Part shown: one piece after another, positions 1 to 13,170 of the stretch
Numbering within the stretch: the first letter of the stretch is position 1
Layout: the number at the start of each line of letters is the position of its first letter
Assembly: GCA_965153455.1 (NCBI GenBank)
Contig: OZ234495.1
Location: 4,836,001 to 4,900,000 of the forward strand
Origin: Sphagnum compactum
Taxonomy: Eukaryota; Bryophyta; Sphagnopsida; Sphagnales
DNA length: 64,000 nucleotides
Direction: 5' to 3'
Translations under genes and position numbers: made by a program
Notes under the pieces: model-generated
Told to the model about the DNA's origin: nothing
What the model saw: only the letters and a program-made list of their open reading frames with translations
Databases searched by the model: none

Positions 1-3000
1 GCCCATGTTCCCTCGAGGGAACATGCCTTTCACGTACATTTGCTTAACAAGCCTTAAAGGAACGTAGGTTCCCAATTGGGAACTTACATTTCTAGGAATA
101 GGGTGACCCTAATTATTGAAATATGTTAAATTTTTTTTATGCATTCGAGGATTGACCACGAGTTTCAAATTTGCATTAATTTGCTTAAGAGATAACTTAA
201 CCATCACAAAATGGAAATGATTAAAGGCCCTTATAAAAAAAGTAAGGAAATTCTTGTTATATTTCTACAACCAATCACTAGTAAAAAAATCTTATTTCTT
301 GCAACTTGTGTTAGGCAATTAAAAATGTCGTTTGTGATTATTTTGGTTCATATGAATGCCTTACAATCATTCTTCAATTGTTATTTTCTTAAAACAAAAA
401 TTAAAATATAATAGATCAATATGTATATCTAGTTATGTGCATCCAAACATAGTTATCAAAACTTTACAACAACATTGTGAAACACGTTTATATATTGATG
501 CACAATTTTCAATTGGGAAAAATTGGCAAGACCTTGCAAATTTAACAAATTTCTTTCAAAATGATGTTATGGAAAAGAATGCTTCCACTAATAAATGTTT
601 GATTTACAATGGTCCAACAAATTTAAAGAAATATTATATGAACATAATGCTAACGCATGTCACATTATTGCAAAACATTTTAAAATCCAAACATATAGTT
701 AATGATGATAACAAAAAAATTATACTTCCACAAGGATAAGGTTTTTAAGGTGGGTGCAAACATGGTCAAGTTGACCAATAAAAACTTCCCACTTCTTTAC
801 AATTTTGGAGTGTTCATGAAATTAATTTTAATGTTAGTCTTAATCATGGGATTTCATAGATGTAATTGCATACTTGTTTAGGAGGTTTAATGACTTGTAG
901 TTTATGGAAAAAAATGTAGATGAAACCAATGATTCATTTTAATTTCATTTAATTGGATGAGACACATGGTTTTTTCCACTTTTAAAAAATTAAGTGCAAG
1001 TCGGTTCATCTAGCATGGAACACCAAAAAAAGAATTATGGAGGCTTACATATGCATAGGGTGCACCATTGTATAGTATCAAGTTGTAAGAATGTTGACAA
1101 GAAGTTGGATGAAAGCAAATTGGAAATGTAGAATTGGGGCTTCCATTCACATCTACTTTCAACCTATTTATTCAAGTCCAATTTGGAAAATTCAAGTTGT
1201 TTCACAACCAACAAACCATAATCAAGGAGTAGGTATACTTTGTTTTGTGGGAAAAAATATGTTGTATTGTGCCTAAAAAATTGAAACACACAAGTTCATT
1301 TCATTGTTCAAGTAGAAATGCACAAAATCATACCAAAAAAAATCTATAGAATATATACACAAAAAAAAACCCAAAAAACACAAAAACAAACACAATGATA
1401 TTCACTACTAGAAATTACATTGTAGAATTACAAGTATATACTTTGAAACACTTATCTAAAGAACTTGTACACAAAACAAAACTCATAAAACACTTGAAAC
1501 ACAAATGTAACAACAAGACCAACTACATTTTTTGTTTAAAGCCCTAGGTTTTCAAACACAAGATTTCAATTAAAGTTGTCCATTGCAAGTTTCAAAATAT
1601 AGTATTAAAAAACAATGCATACACAATAGATTGACTACACATATGTTAGAAACATTAACTAGGTCATCTTAATTTAAATTTGTTAAATATCTCATCATTA
1701 ATCATACCTTCATTTCCACATTTCAAATTTACTACAAAAATATCAAACACACAATAATATTGAAAATTTATACAAACAAACAAAAATCAAGTTAAGGAAA
1801 TTACTACTTGACTGTTTGTCAAACTCCAAACAAGAAAATCATTTCTCAAATGATTTATAAATAACTTATTACAAATGTTTACAACATATATAAAAGAAAC
1901 AAACAAATAACAATTGCCTCAACAACCCACTTTGGGGTTTGGGGGCTTGTGGCCCCAATTATTACATCCAAGTTCTTGCTAAATTATTGCCCATTTTTAT
2001 TGAAGGCTATAGAGGTGAACAGTTCAAGTCAACATCCATTCTAAGTTCAATTGAGGTTAATTCATGACCTTCTTCCTTTGTAGCATAAGTTTGCATCAAG
2101 CCTTTTGAACAATTTTTTAAAAGGAAAATGGATTGTTTTTAAATGACCATTTCAAAGAGTTTAGAGGAGCATTCATTTTCCAACATCATTTGTGGCATGC
2201 TTTTAGATCCTCATCATGCCCATCTAAAATCTTGTGCAAACTTGAATTCAAATGTTTGGTTTTTGTTCACCTCATCATCCAATCATTTTGTATGACATTC
2301 GACATCTTCTCCTTAGTGATGCACACTAGTTTATTTCCCCCATTTGATAATTTAGGGATTGCCATGTTGAACATGTCGTAAACCTATAAATTTGATGGGG
2401 ATACACATTTTGTGATGTTCCCATGGGGGGGGATGCACGACAACTTACAACATCTTTTGAGATGTCTTTGCTTCCATTGCCAAAGATGTTAAATTTCATG
2501 TTCCACATTAGTAGACACATGACTCCCATCACCTTCCTTTGAATTTTCATGTTGACAAGTTGATATTTTTTCATCATAGATGGGATTCACACATTAGTTG
2601 ATGTTGTCATTGTTGATCACACTCAAATGAATTTAGTTTCATGAGAAATTATTTTTTGAGCAAACAATTGCAACTCAAGCAAATGATGGACTCTATAATG
2701 ATTAACACCCTAAGGATGACTTTTTCCATTTTGCCATAGAAGTATGTGGTCGTTTAGATGAATGGGTCAAGAATTTTTTTCATTGGTGTGTTAACATGAA
2801 GTGGTTAGTCAAAGGTTCTAATAACCCCCTTTTGTTAATTTTGAATTCATTTCTTAAGGAAAAGGTGTTGATGGCTCTTCAAAAAGTTTAGGCTATTTTA
2901 TATGAAGACAATCCAATGTTGTTGGGGAAATTTTTTCTAGGCTAAATGCTCTTTTAGGTTTCCCACCCATTTCCTTGTTTGACCTATTTTACGCAACAAG

Positions 3001-3555
3001 TGAGGGGTTTAACATTTGTTGTGTTCTTATGTGGCCCCCAACTTTGTGTTTATGTTTTTAGGTGTTGTGTTTTGGTTGGACATTGGTCCTTTCTTGTTGT
3101 TCTTCCCTTTCCCCTTTTGGTTGTGTTTTCTAAAATTAAGTTTGACAAGGCTTCATCATTGACAATTCTTCTTCTTTTAACAAGCCTTAAATTCCTCTTA
3201 CACCACAAGAATAACTATTCAAATCATTCCACATATATGGCTAATGCCAATCATGCACAAACATTCCCACAAACCAACATTTGGGTAACCTACCAAAATG
3301 TATCAACTCACAATCTTTCATCCATATGTTAATCATATAATTGTCAACCACACCTTTAGCACAAAAGGAAAAAGATCTAAACCTTCCAATTAAAGAAAAA
3401 AAATTATGCATATATTTTCCCCAAAATAACAAACTTATTTGAAATTTAACAAATACATTAAAAACTCAATAAGTTAAAAACAATTCTATCCCATATGAAA
3501 ATTCTATGAATATAAAAAAATCAAAGGAAAATTTTGACAATTATCTTGATTAAAT

Positions 3556-3586
<31 letters not shown>

Positions 3587-5216
3587 GAAACAAGCTCAAC
3601 CTTACAACATAATGAAACAAAATTAAAACATTTTTTTTTTCCTAAAGGGAATCAAAAGTTACAAAATATGTGGAACCATAAATCCAACACACAAGAAAAG
3701 AAAAGCCATGTAGCATGTTCACCAAATGAAAAAAAAAAGGTTTAAGAATGTAAAAAACTCATAAAAAATAAAATAAAACTCATTATATGAGTCTTTTTGA
3801 TAGTCCTTTGCAAAATTATCTCCTTTTAACACAACATGTGTTCATTTTTAAACATCCTAAATTAAAACCTAAACCTAAAAATGGATCAAATTAAATTTTA
3901 GTTTGAATTTTTTTATATTCATTTGAATGAAAAAAGAACAAGTTGTTATGATTGCCATGGTTTCAAAAGGCAAAACATAAACTAAATCTTTGATTTTGAT
4001 TAGTTATGTTTAATATTTGATGCCCTTTTTGGCTCTTTGGATTATGTTTGAACCCAATATAAAAACAAAAGAAAACAACACCATATTTTAAATTCAATTT
4101 TTAAAAAAAAGACTATGAAATCAACAAGATTACACACACTTTCTTTTTACATTCTCTTTCTTTTCTTCCAAAAATATAAACATAAATTCCACACCAAATT
4201 TGAAATGTTAAAAATAATTTAGATTGAATTTTTTTGCAACAAATAACCCAAATTGAACCACATTATATCTTCTACCTTTCAACATTCCTTTCCTACCTTT
4301 GAAAGTCTCAACATATTTCAGATTTGCATTTTTTTTCCCAACCAAGAATCTCAAATCCACAAGATTACGTACTTTAAATTTTGACATTCTCCTTAATTTT
4401 CTTTTTTTGAACCTTAAAATAATCAAAAAATAGATGTATGAAGAAAAAAACACAATACGAATAAAAGTATGAACCTCCCGCCTTTCAATTTTTTCTTCTT
4501 AAGACCCTCCTTTTTCCCCCTTGAATTGAACACCACTTCCACACATGAAAACTTGAAGATTGCACTACATTTTAAATTGAAAAAAACAATTCAACCAAAA
4601 ACCCTAGGCCAACAATACTACAACCTCCTTTTCTACATTCCCTTCTTTCTTTTGTTCCAAACCAAAAAATAAATATAAATTCCATCACATCTCATATCTC
4701 CAAATTCCCAAATAAGTTCAAACCTCCTACCTTTGATTTCTCCTCATCCAAAAACAAACATAATTTCCACACATAAAAAGTCACACTTTATATATGAAAA
4801 GGAAAAATTCATGCCAACCTAAAAACCTTAAATGAACAAAATTACATCAAACATTTCTTGTTTCCTTGTTTTCTTATTTTCCAAATAAACTAAGCAAATT
4901 TAAATTCCAAAATCCACACCACATTTCAAATCTTTGGAAAACACAAAACAAAAATAAAAATTTCAAAAACAAAACAATCAATTCCAATTTTATTTTTATT
5001 TCTTTTCTTCCAATCAAGTTTTGTGAAACAACATGTAACAAAATATGAAATGTCTTACCTTTTATATGCAAAAGTCTTGCTTTCTTTCAATTCTTGTATA
5101 AGAAAAATTGAAACCCACACCAAAAAAACATAATACACAAATCCTTTCACCTTCAACAAGTAGAAGTGCTCCTTCCACCAAACTCCTACATGACAAATGG
5201 TAAATGATCAAATCTC

Positions 5217-5248
<32 letters not shown>

Positions 5249-5990
5249 TAAAATCATACCTCCCACCTTTCAAAATGAATGTTGTCCTTTTTTCTCAAAT
5301 CCTCCATGCAACAAACACCAAAACATGTGCATGCATTCAAAGATAACACTTCATACCTATAAACATGATAACAACAATAAATACAAAAATTCTCACGTTT
5401 CAAAACCTCATGTTAATAAACTCCTCCATGACAAAAACCAAAGCAACACACATCAAAACAAAGAAAAATCAAAAGCAAAAGCAAAAGAAAACACAACCAA
5501 AAAAAAATCCAAAAAACTAGTCCAAAACCAATGCCAAAAATCAAGGACTACAAAAAGCAAAAAATGTAATCCTTTTTACCTTCCAAATAAAAAACCTAAT
5601 AAGGACCTTTCACGACCTACTAAGAACTTTTTGTGACCTACTAGAGACCTTTTGTAACATGTTTGAAATGGCACAACTCACACACCACACTTCAAACATC
5701 ACTTTATCATTTGACCACTAGTGCTCAAAAGATGCAAAATGCTTGAGAAAACTCCACAAATGCACTAAAAAACTTTCTAGAAATTGTGAAACTTCTTGAA
5801 ATCCTCATTTCTAGCTTGCTTCTTGTTGCTATGTATTCATAAAAGCTCATCACATGTGAGAACTTTCCTTATGACATGTAATCAAACTTAAGCAATTCAC
5901 ATGGCTGGGGTTGATATGCTTGAACTTTGTAAGGTGAAGTTCTCTCTTGTTTTCATAATAAGAGTGCTAAAGGGTTGGAGGTGGGCAAAT
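1..5990. other. AT-rich intergenic region, no gene seen
   Basis: No coding sequence is convincing here; reading frames are short, biased by A/T runs and match no family I recognise. It holds an (AT)n microsatellite at 3561-3586 and an (AC)n microsatellite at about 5218-5248. Long A-rich and T-rich tracts occur throughout, and 3.4-5.6 kb is strongly A/C-biased on this strand. Two sites resemble CACTA transposon termini (CACTAGTAAAAAAA at 276 and CACTACTAGAAAT at 1403) but neither has a partner end. The stretch is best read as decayed repeat DNA. Confidence 0.6.
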
Positions 5991-5997
5991 TTTGGAA

Positions 5998-6326
5998 TCA
6001 TCCCATGTTGCTAGGCCAGACTTTAGCATAGTGAGTTTGTTGCCATATTTTTGGGAGATAGCTAGTATCCATAGCCATAATACAATTGAGATGGACGTTG
6101 GCATAATGAGTTTGTTGCCATATTTTTAAGAGGTAGCTAATAAATTGATAGCCATAATGCAATTGAGATGGACTTTGGCATAATAAGTTTGTTGCCATAT
6201 TTTTAGGAGGTATAGTAGTATCCATAGGCATGATGCAATTGAGATGGACTTTAGCATAATGAGTTTGTTGCCATATTTCTAGGAGGTAGCTAGTAGTATC
6301 CATAGCCATAATGCAATTGAGATGGC
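5998..6326. repeat. Tandem repeat, four copies of about 76 bp
   Basis: The phrase GAGTTTGTTGCCATATTT recurs at about 6033, 6108, 6185 and 6261, spaced 75-77 bp, each followed by an AGGTAGCTAGTA-like segment and CATAGCCATAATGCAATTGAGATGG. A partial fifth unit ends near 6326. The reverse strand reads open over much of the array only because the unit has few stop codons in that frame. It is a minisatellite, not a gene. Confidence 0.85.
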
Positions 6327-7871
6327 GATTACAAGGTTCCAGTAATTGAGTTTTCTTCGAAGAGTCTCATTTAGGGTTTTTCAAATTACTGGAACCTGTA
6401 GTTCTTTTTGCTTCTCTAATTTTTTGTTCAAAAACCTGGAACCAATTCTTTGATTCCAAAATGTTTTTAAAAACCGGAACCGGTGATCGTCTTATTCTGA
6501 AACACGTAAAATGCTGAAACAGGCGGTTATTTACCAAATCAAATGCCTCCCCAGGACATGAGTACTAATGGGTGACATTGACCACTTGCTTGGACCATGA
6601 TGGGTTTAGGGTTTAGGGTTTAGGGTTTCATGTCCTTGACCCATTACATACATGAAGCCCAATTAGGGCAAGTTTTATTCTGTTAGGTGGTAATGGGCTC
6701 TACGAGGGCTCGTTCCGGACCGTAACTGCTGTTCCCCACCATTTTTTCACAAGCTATCTTGCCAATCAGATTGTTAGAATGGGAGCCTGGAATTGTTTTG
6801 AAGAGTTGGGTCATTTTGAACTCCTACAAATAGTTGAATAGAAGGTTTGAAAAAATTTGAAAATATAAAAAAATAAAGAAATAAATCTATAATTTTTAGA
6901 TATGCTGAAATTTTGGAGGAAAAAAAAATTCTATCAAAGAAAGTCTCTCTATAAAGGAAAATTTGAAAAGTCTTTTGGAATAATTTGGGAATATTCTGTT
7001 CATTGAAAAAATGGAATTTTCAAAATTAAAAATAATTATTCAGCAGAGACCTGGTACTTAACTTTTGCACATCTTTTGCATGTGGAATGCAAAGTACGTA
7101 CACAAGGAGCTTTTTAACACATGTTTGTTTTGATTTTTAAGGAATAGGTAACTATCTTGCATGGTTTAGAGATTGCATAAACCCCCCTATCATATGCAAA
7201 GTTGGCCTTCATTAAACCCAACTGAAATTTCACCCAAGAGATAGGGTTCTAGCACATTACTTGTGGTTTTATGTATTCCCCCATGATTGGAGTGGGATCC
7301 CTTTGAAAGATGGATCTAGGAATATATATTTTTTAAGTTTTCTTTTTCAAAAAGCAAGGAGTGGTGGTGGCTTTCCAATTTCATAGTCTATGTGAAATTC
7401 GCCAATCGACCGATAAAATAGTTTTCTCTATTTTATTATATAGAAAAAAAAATTGAATAGAGGAGAAAACCAATTTGCACAAGAAAAAAAATAAAAAAAT
7501 CTAGAAAATCCTTTCTTTTCTTTTCTTTTCTTTTCTACAATGCAAATGGGAACAAGTAGTTGTGCTTGTCAGCACGCATGGTAATAAGGCCTATATTGTG
7601 GCAAGTTATTTGAGGGCACAACCTTGCAAATAGGTACAGTGGCACAACAATTTCTAAATCAATAGAGAAATCCCTAAATTCACCTTGTCTTCACCCTGTC
7701 TTTGGGCCTCCTTTCACCTCCTAACCCCTCTTTCCGTGATATCCGTACAGTAAGGAAATTTTATTTAAAACTCAGCATTTAATGCACAAGGTTCGAGAGG
7801 AATCATAGTAGCCGTACAGTGAAAATATATGTAGCAGCAGTGGAGGCGCCCAGGAAACAAAGGAAGAGAGG
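6327..7871. other. Intergenic region with a short interstitial telomere-type run
   Basis: No gene is visible. Positions 6602-6628 are about four head-to-tail copies of TTTAGGG, the plant telomere unit, flanked by unrelated sequence. A pyrimidine run of TTTTC units lies near 7508-7537. The rest is AT-rich and featureless. Confidence 0.5.
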
Positions 7872-7922
7872 GTGAAACTGAGAAAACCATCAAAGGAAAA
7901 TTGATGGTTTTCTGAGTTTCAC
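7872..7922. repeat. Near-perfect 22-bp inverted repeat with 7-base loop
   Basis: The left arm at 7872-7893 (GTGAAACTGAGAAAACC...) and right arm at 7901-7922 are reverse complements with one mismatch, separated by AGGAAAA. Pairing can extend outward with a bulge (GAGGG on the left, CCCT on the right). RNA from either strand would fold into a tight stem-loop. The loop is unusually short for a plant microRNA precursor, so its role is unknown. Confidence 0.85.
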
Positions 7923-8196
7923 GTCCCTGTTGAATGCTAATGTACTGTTTTGCAGGTTTTTTTTTTTGAATCTCACCCTGTTTATGACCAAACTCAGGGT
8001 ACTGGTGCTGTATTTTCCTGACTTTATGGATAACTCTAATGAGTGGGGTGAGAGATTTTCTCCAAAAATTTGGGCCACAGTGAAACCAGCCCCTCCAATG
8101 CACCATGAAGGATGAATGGTAAGTGGTCAGGAAACAGTTTTCTGTTGGGTTCCAGTTCCCTAGCTAACCATGGTGGTTACCTCAGTTGCTTTTTTT

Positions 8197-8244
8197 CTAC
8201 CTACCTACTGACAACTCACAAGCAGGTTGTTAGTAGGTAGGTAG
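8197..8244. repeat. 19-bp inverted repeat of CTAC/GTAG units
   Basis: The left arm 8197-8215 (CTACCTACCTACTGACAAC) and right arm 8226-8244 are reverse complements with one mismatch around a 10-base loop. CCTA-type motifs continue to about 8325, for example CTACCTATCTACCTATAC. The same CCTA/TAGG word dominates the array near 38.4-40 kb and shorter patches at 26.8, 35.0 and 36.6 kb. Confidence 0.85.
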
Positions 8245-11095
8245 TAAAACCAGCCCTTACCTATGTATAAACCGTCTACTTACCTAGAAGTTATCTATTT
8301 TGCTACCTATCTACCTATACATGAGACCTATCTCATACAGAATTGGTTACCGAGGTGAAACCAAGTATTAACTCAGTTCATCCACAACTGAGCAATAATG
8401 GGCATACAGTGGATGGTGTGCTGGTGGGTGCTGGTTCACTATAGCTAAAAAAATTGGTGATATGTTATCATTGTACCATATACATCAGAGGGCCAAATGA
8501 CACAAATAAAGAGTGAACTCCACTAAAGTATGGAAGGGTTGTTAAAATTTGAAAGTTTCAATTTTATGCAAATGTAGTTGTGAACAATACCAACAAAGAA
8601 GAAACTATGAACACAAATTCATATGCATCAATTGAAATGCAATCAAGGAAACCAAAGTAGTTGTGTCACCTAAAAGGAGCCCTAAAATGAAAAAGTTACC
8701 AAAGGGCTACCCTAAACCGGCAATTGATGGAGCACAATGATTGCAATGTGCACTCTAACTATATGAAGCTAAGAATAGTATGTTTTGTTTTGTGTGTTTT
8801 ACGATTGTAGGTTGTGCAGTCATGGAAATAGGAAAAAGAGGCATTTTGGTTCCTGATTTTAGAATGTGAGAATCTTCATGTTTATCTGTGTTTGGTTTTA
8901 ACTTTTCATGAGGAACAGTGGATTTTTGCTTTGCTTGGATTGGTGTGTGGGATTGTTGGAGGATAAGGCATTACAGACTCGTTTTGAAAAGGGGTTCTTG
9001 AGCTTGAAAAGGAGAAAAAAACAAAGCTAAGTGATCAGACATTTTGGGGTTGTTTTGAGGATGTTAGAATTGGTGTTGTGTTGATAAGGGGGTAGCTACT
9101 AGTTTTTTTCCACTGCGTTAATAGCTGCTAAGATGTTGGTTATGTGTGTAGCAAGAAATATGAGGGGTTGGTGCCAAGAGTTGATGAAAACTCCAAGTTG
9201 TCCAAGCTGTAGGGGAATGCATTTGTTGGGATTTGAAGCTTCCTATAATATGGGTGATCTTGTTGCACATTACTAAAGTTGAGGCTGGGATGATGAGATG
9301 TTGGGCATGAGAAACCTTAAGGGGTATCCTGCTTGGGGAGGAAATAGAGACTTGGAATTTATGTTGGAATGCATACCTAAAACATCAACCATCCAACTTG
9401 ATTTTTGGAAGCTTTTTGCTCATTTTAGTAGTGGTTCATAGGATCTTAGTGAAACTGAATCCAAAGTGAAGCCATACACTATAAGCATAAGCTTTAAAAA
9501 AGATTTGGTTTGTTGTAGTGAGAACAAATAGCAAACCTTGTTATGTAGTAAAAAAACTATGCATACATTAGAAGTGGGATTTAGTAGCTCAAATGGATTG
9601 AGGGAACATTGAGTGACTTGATATTGGTTAAACCTCCTTTATTTATTCATATTAAATGTTTGTGTATAGTCAGTTCATGTTTTGATTGTGGATTAGGCAA
9701 GATTAGATTCGGGTTCATAAGAATTTATAGTTGAGTGTAAACTTAGGTTTTGATACATCCAAATACCAAGATTTTAGGATCCAATCTATAATGTGCCATG
9801 GATTTTGGTATTTTATGGTTATCTATATAATGTATTGCTGGTTTTGTGGTAACCCTCTTTTTTTGGCCACAGTTGAACTGGGAACATGAAGAGATTTTGG
9901 TATGAACATATCATAGTTTTAAACAAGGTCAACCCATTGGATTCACTTCAAATGGATGTAACAATTTGGGAAATAAATCTTTGAATGCTAGTTTCTTTTT
10001 GAGAGCATGAAAAACAACCCTATGTGTAAGCACAAATGGGAAGCAATCTTTGAAGGATTCAAGATCTTTGATTATATGGGTGTAATATTCATTCAAGATC
10101 TTTGATTATATTCAATCTTGTGCACATTCATGATTTCATGCAAGATTTAAACAACACCCACAAACTAATTGGATTCACCATTGAAAAAATAATTTGATCT
10201 TAATGGCACAAGGAGAGGTCGCATGTTCATTGTGGGCATGAAGATCTATCAAAAACCGACAACAATGAACAATTCATGAATGGCTACATTTGGTGTTTGG
10301 TCCTCCTTTTATTTTGTTTAAGTTTTGAGGAGGTGTGTCCACATGCCATTATTTGTTATAAAGATATAATAATGTTAAAGGATTGATGCATAAGGTCATG
10401 TCTATAAGCACTATTCATGCATTGTTCTTTCTTTTCATACTTGTGAAAGCACATTTTAAATACTTGTAATTTCTTAGGGGTTTGTAGGGATTTTATTTGA
10501 AAAATTAGGCAATTTTCAAGCATATTTATCAAACTTAAGCACAATAAACGCCTAATTATTAGGCATTTTCTCTTTGATTTAATATCAACCGGCCTTGGTA
10601 GGCCACTATGGTATACCCATATATGGTATGTGTTTTTTTTGAATTGAGATTTTGAATCCAATTAATTATATGAAAATCAAAAAATTACAATTCCATTTGT
10701 AGCAGGTTTTGCATCTTCTTGTATTTCACCAAAAATTATGGATAATTTTAAGTGGGGTGGTTTGTTTTTGAATTTTGTGATTTAGCCGAAATGGCAATCA
10801 TCCATATGAAGATTTAACTAGATTTGGTTACAAATTAGATTTGGGATAAAAAAAGTAGAATCCTTCTATATTATTGACTATTGTAAACATTTGGGAAATC
10901 CAAACTTTGTTTTTTGTAATTTGGCGAATTTGGGCCATTTTCTCCATTGAATATTCTTCAAATAGGTTGAAATTATATTTTTCAAGTCAAAATTTTGCAA
11001 AATTTTGTCTTAAAAAACGTTGGTTCTAAATGCTTTTACCTTAGTTTAAAAGATGTTTCCTTCAACCTTTAAAAGTTATCAAAGATGTGGAGAGG
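8245..11095. other. Intergenic region, nothing recognised
   Basis: AT-rich DNA without a credible reading frame, RNA gene or clear repeat. A small direct duplication (GATCTTTGATTATAT) occurs near 10063-10113. Confidence 0.45.
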
Positions 11096-11100
11096 GAAGA

Positions 11101-11205
11101 ACACAAGGTTGATCTCAAAACCAAATTGAAATGCAAATGGTCAAAAAGGTGGCCCAAAGAAGAAACACAAGATTGATCTCAAAACCAAATTGAAATGCAA
11201 ATGGG
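11101..11205. repeat. Direct duplication, 64-bp spacing
   Basis: About 40 bp beginning ACACAAGGTTGATCTC at 11101 is repeated at 11165 with one substitution (ACACAAGATTGATCTC). The intervening bases are unrelated to the repeated part. This is a simple local duplication. Confidence 0.75.
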
Positions 11206-11599
11206 TGAAGCATCCATTAGGGAATGGACCCATTTTTCACATGTGAAAATTTTGGTAGGTTATTGGATAGTGTCAAACCTCATGAACAAAAAATGTAATA
11301 AGAAAAGTGTAAAGGTGTGGCTCTTTATGGGCAATGCAACATTACAGTGTTGCAATATGTAGAAAATTGCTGAAAACTAGCAATGGGTTTCAAGGAGCTT
11401 ATGTTACATATTCTTCACAAGAGGGTTTAGGGTTTAAAGATTTATCCATCCATGATGCCCCACTTTGATTATTTCTCTTTGTTTTCATGCTTTGTTCATT
11501 GTTATTCATAAAGTCATTAAAAGAAGGCATCATCTTAAACTCACCATGAACTCCCCGCAAATGGTAACCAAAATCAATTTCTTAAAAAACAATTCAAGT

Positions 11600-13170
11600 T
11601 GCCCAGGGTTAGTCGGGTTGTGGGGGCAGGGGTTAGGGGGCTAGGACTAGGGGCTTATATTGGACTAATTGGGCTTTATGTGTATAGAGTATAGGTTATG
11701 GGTTTGCGGTTAAAAGTTTTTGGTGTTAAGGTTTGTATTTGGTTATTTTCAGGGTATAAAATTTAAGGTTTAGTTTTTGGAATTTTGGAGTTAGAGTTTT
11801 GGGTTTAGTTTTTAAAGTTTAAGAAGTCTTTTGGTTTTAAAGTTTATCTTTTAGGGTTCTTGTTTGATATATTTATATTTTCATTTTTAGGGTTTTGGGG
11901 TTGTAGATTTGGGTTTAAGTTTTAAGGTTTAAAATGTTTGGTTTTAAGATTTAGTTTTTAGAGTTTCATTTTTAGGGCGTAGCTTTTGGGGTTTAGGGTT
12001 ATGGGGTTTTGGTTTTATTGTCTAGGCCTTAAGGTTTGGTTCATTAATTAGGGGCTGATTTTTTTTAATTGAAAAGGTTTTTTAAATTAGTCTTGAAATT
12101 ATAAAGTTAGGAGGTTATAGTGTGTAACTTGGATTCAAATTAGTAATGAACTTATGTTTATAAATGTAGCTTTAAGGTTTTGTTTTATGTATATGTAAAA
12201 TGATGAAATAAAAAATCAGCCCCAAATGATTAGGCTTAGATGGAGGTTAGGTGGAATGTAATATTCTAGGATGTAGTTTAATACTAACATGAGGGCTATA
12301 TAAGGATGAATTCCTTCTAAACTTTCTTTTTTCATTTAAAACCAAAAGATGTTTTTTCAAATGAGAGTCATGCCTCCTCTTCTAATAGTGATCATTTTAT
12401 TTATATTTCAAATGATGAAATGTATTGGAAGATATGAACCAAGAAGACATGGTTATTTTTCATTACATCATTGCATGCTTGTTGTTTGTAACTCTCAATT
12501 TTTTTTCAATTCACATGAGATGGAGGAGGGGCCAGGTGAATTTGTGGACCCGATGGTTGGTGTTCAAAACATCTTGATTATAATGTGAACCACATTCCAT
12601 ATATTCAAGGCTTTGACCAACTTCACATTGCCAAAATTTGATGAATTGGCATCTCAAAGGGGCTCCACAATCTTGGCCCATGAACAATTTATAGGCGAAC
12701 CTTTTATTTCATATTTAGGTTTAAGTTTAAGATTTGTTTCTTTTGGTTTGGTTTAATTTTTTCATTTACAATTTAGGGACGTTTGTGTCAATTTTAGGGT
12801 TAAGGTCAAGGTTTAAGGTTTGAATTTTCTTGTTGTGATGTTGATTTTTTCATTTGAGGTTTGAATTTGATGATTTTAGGGTTATTTTTAGTGTTAGGGT
12901 TTTTTTGGTTTGGTTTCAATTTTTTCATATTGGGTTTGAAGTCCAATCATTTAGTTATTGTGTTAATGTTAGGTTTAGGGTTTAAGATTTGACTTTTTTT
13001 GTTTTGGTGTTAATTTTTTCACCTAGGGTTTAGGGTTTAGTGATTTTTGGGTCTATTTTAGGTTCAAGGCTTAAGGTTTGATTTTTTGTTGGTGTCAATT
13101 TTTTCATTGTGGGTTTAAGGTCTAGTCAATTTAGTTGTTGTTTTAAGGTTAGGGTTGATTTATTTGGGTG
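11600..13170. repeat. GT-rich, degenerate TTTAGGG-like arrays
   Basis: From about 11600 to 12050 and again from about 12715 to 13170 the plus strand is strongly G/T-biased and crowded with GGGTTTAGG, TTTTAGGG and GGTTTAAGG variants. In the second block a degenerate unit of roughly 80-90 bp can be followed by its AATTTTTTCA landmark at about 12770, 12850, 12925, 13014 and 13098. The sequence between the blocks has no recognisable feature. The arrays look like decayed telomere-related or satellite DNA. Confidence 0.55.

Noticed and set aside
356-739. 127-codon open frame on the plus strand
   Set aside because: No domain or splice context, A/T-driven composition like the surrounding DNA; most likely chance.
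276-1415. CACTA-like ends at 276 and 1403
   Set aside because: No inverted partner with matching 3-bp flanks was found in the window.
5998-6309. 103-codon reverse-strand frame with repeated WQQTHYAK peptides
   Set aside because: It is the translation of a 76-bp tandem repeat, and the frame changes between units.
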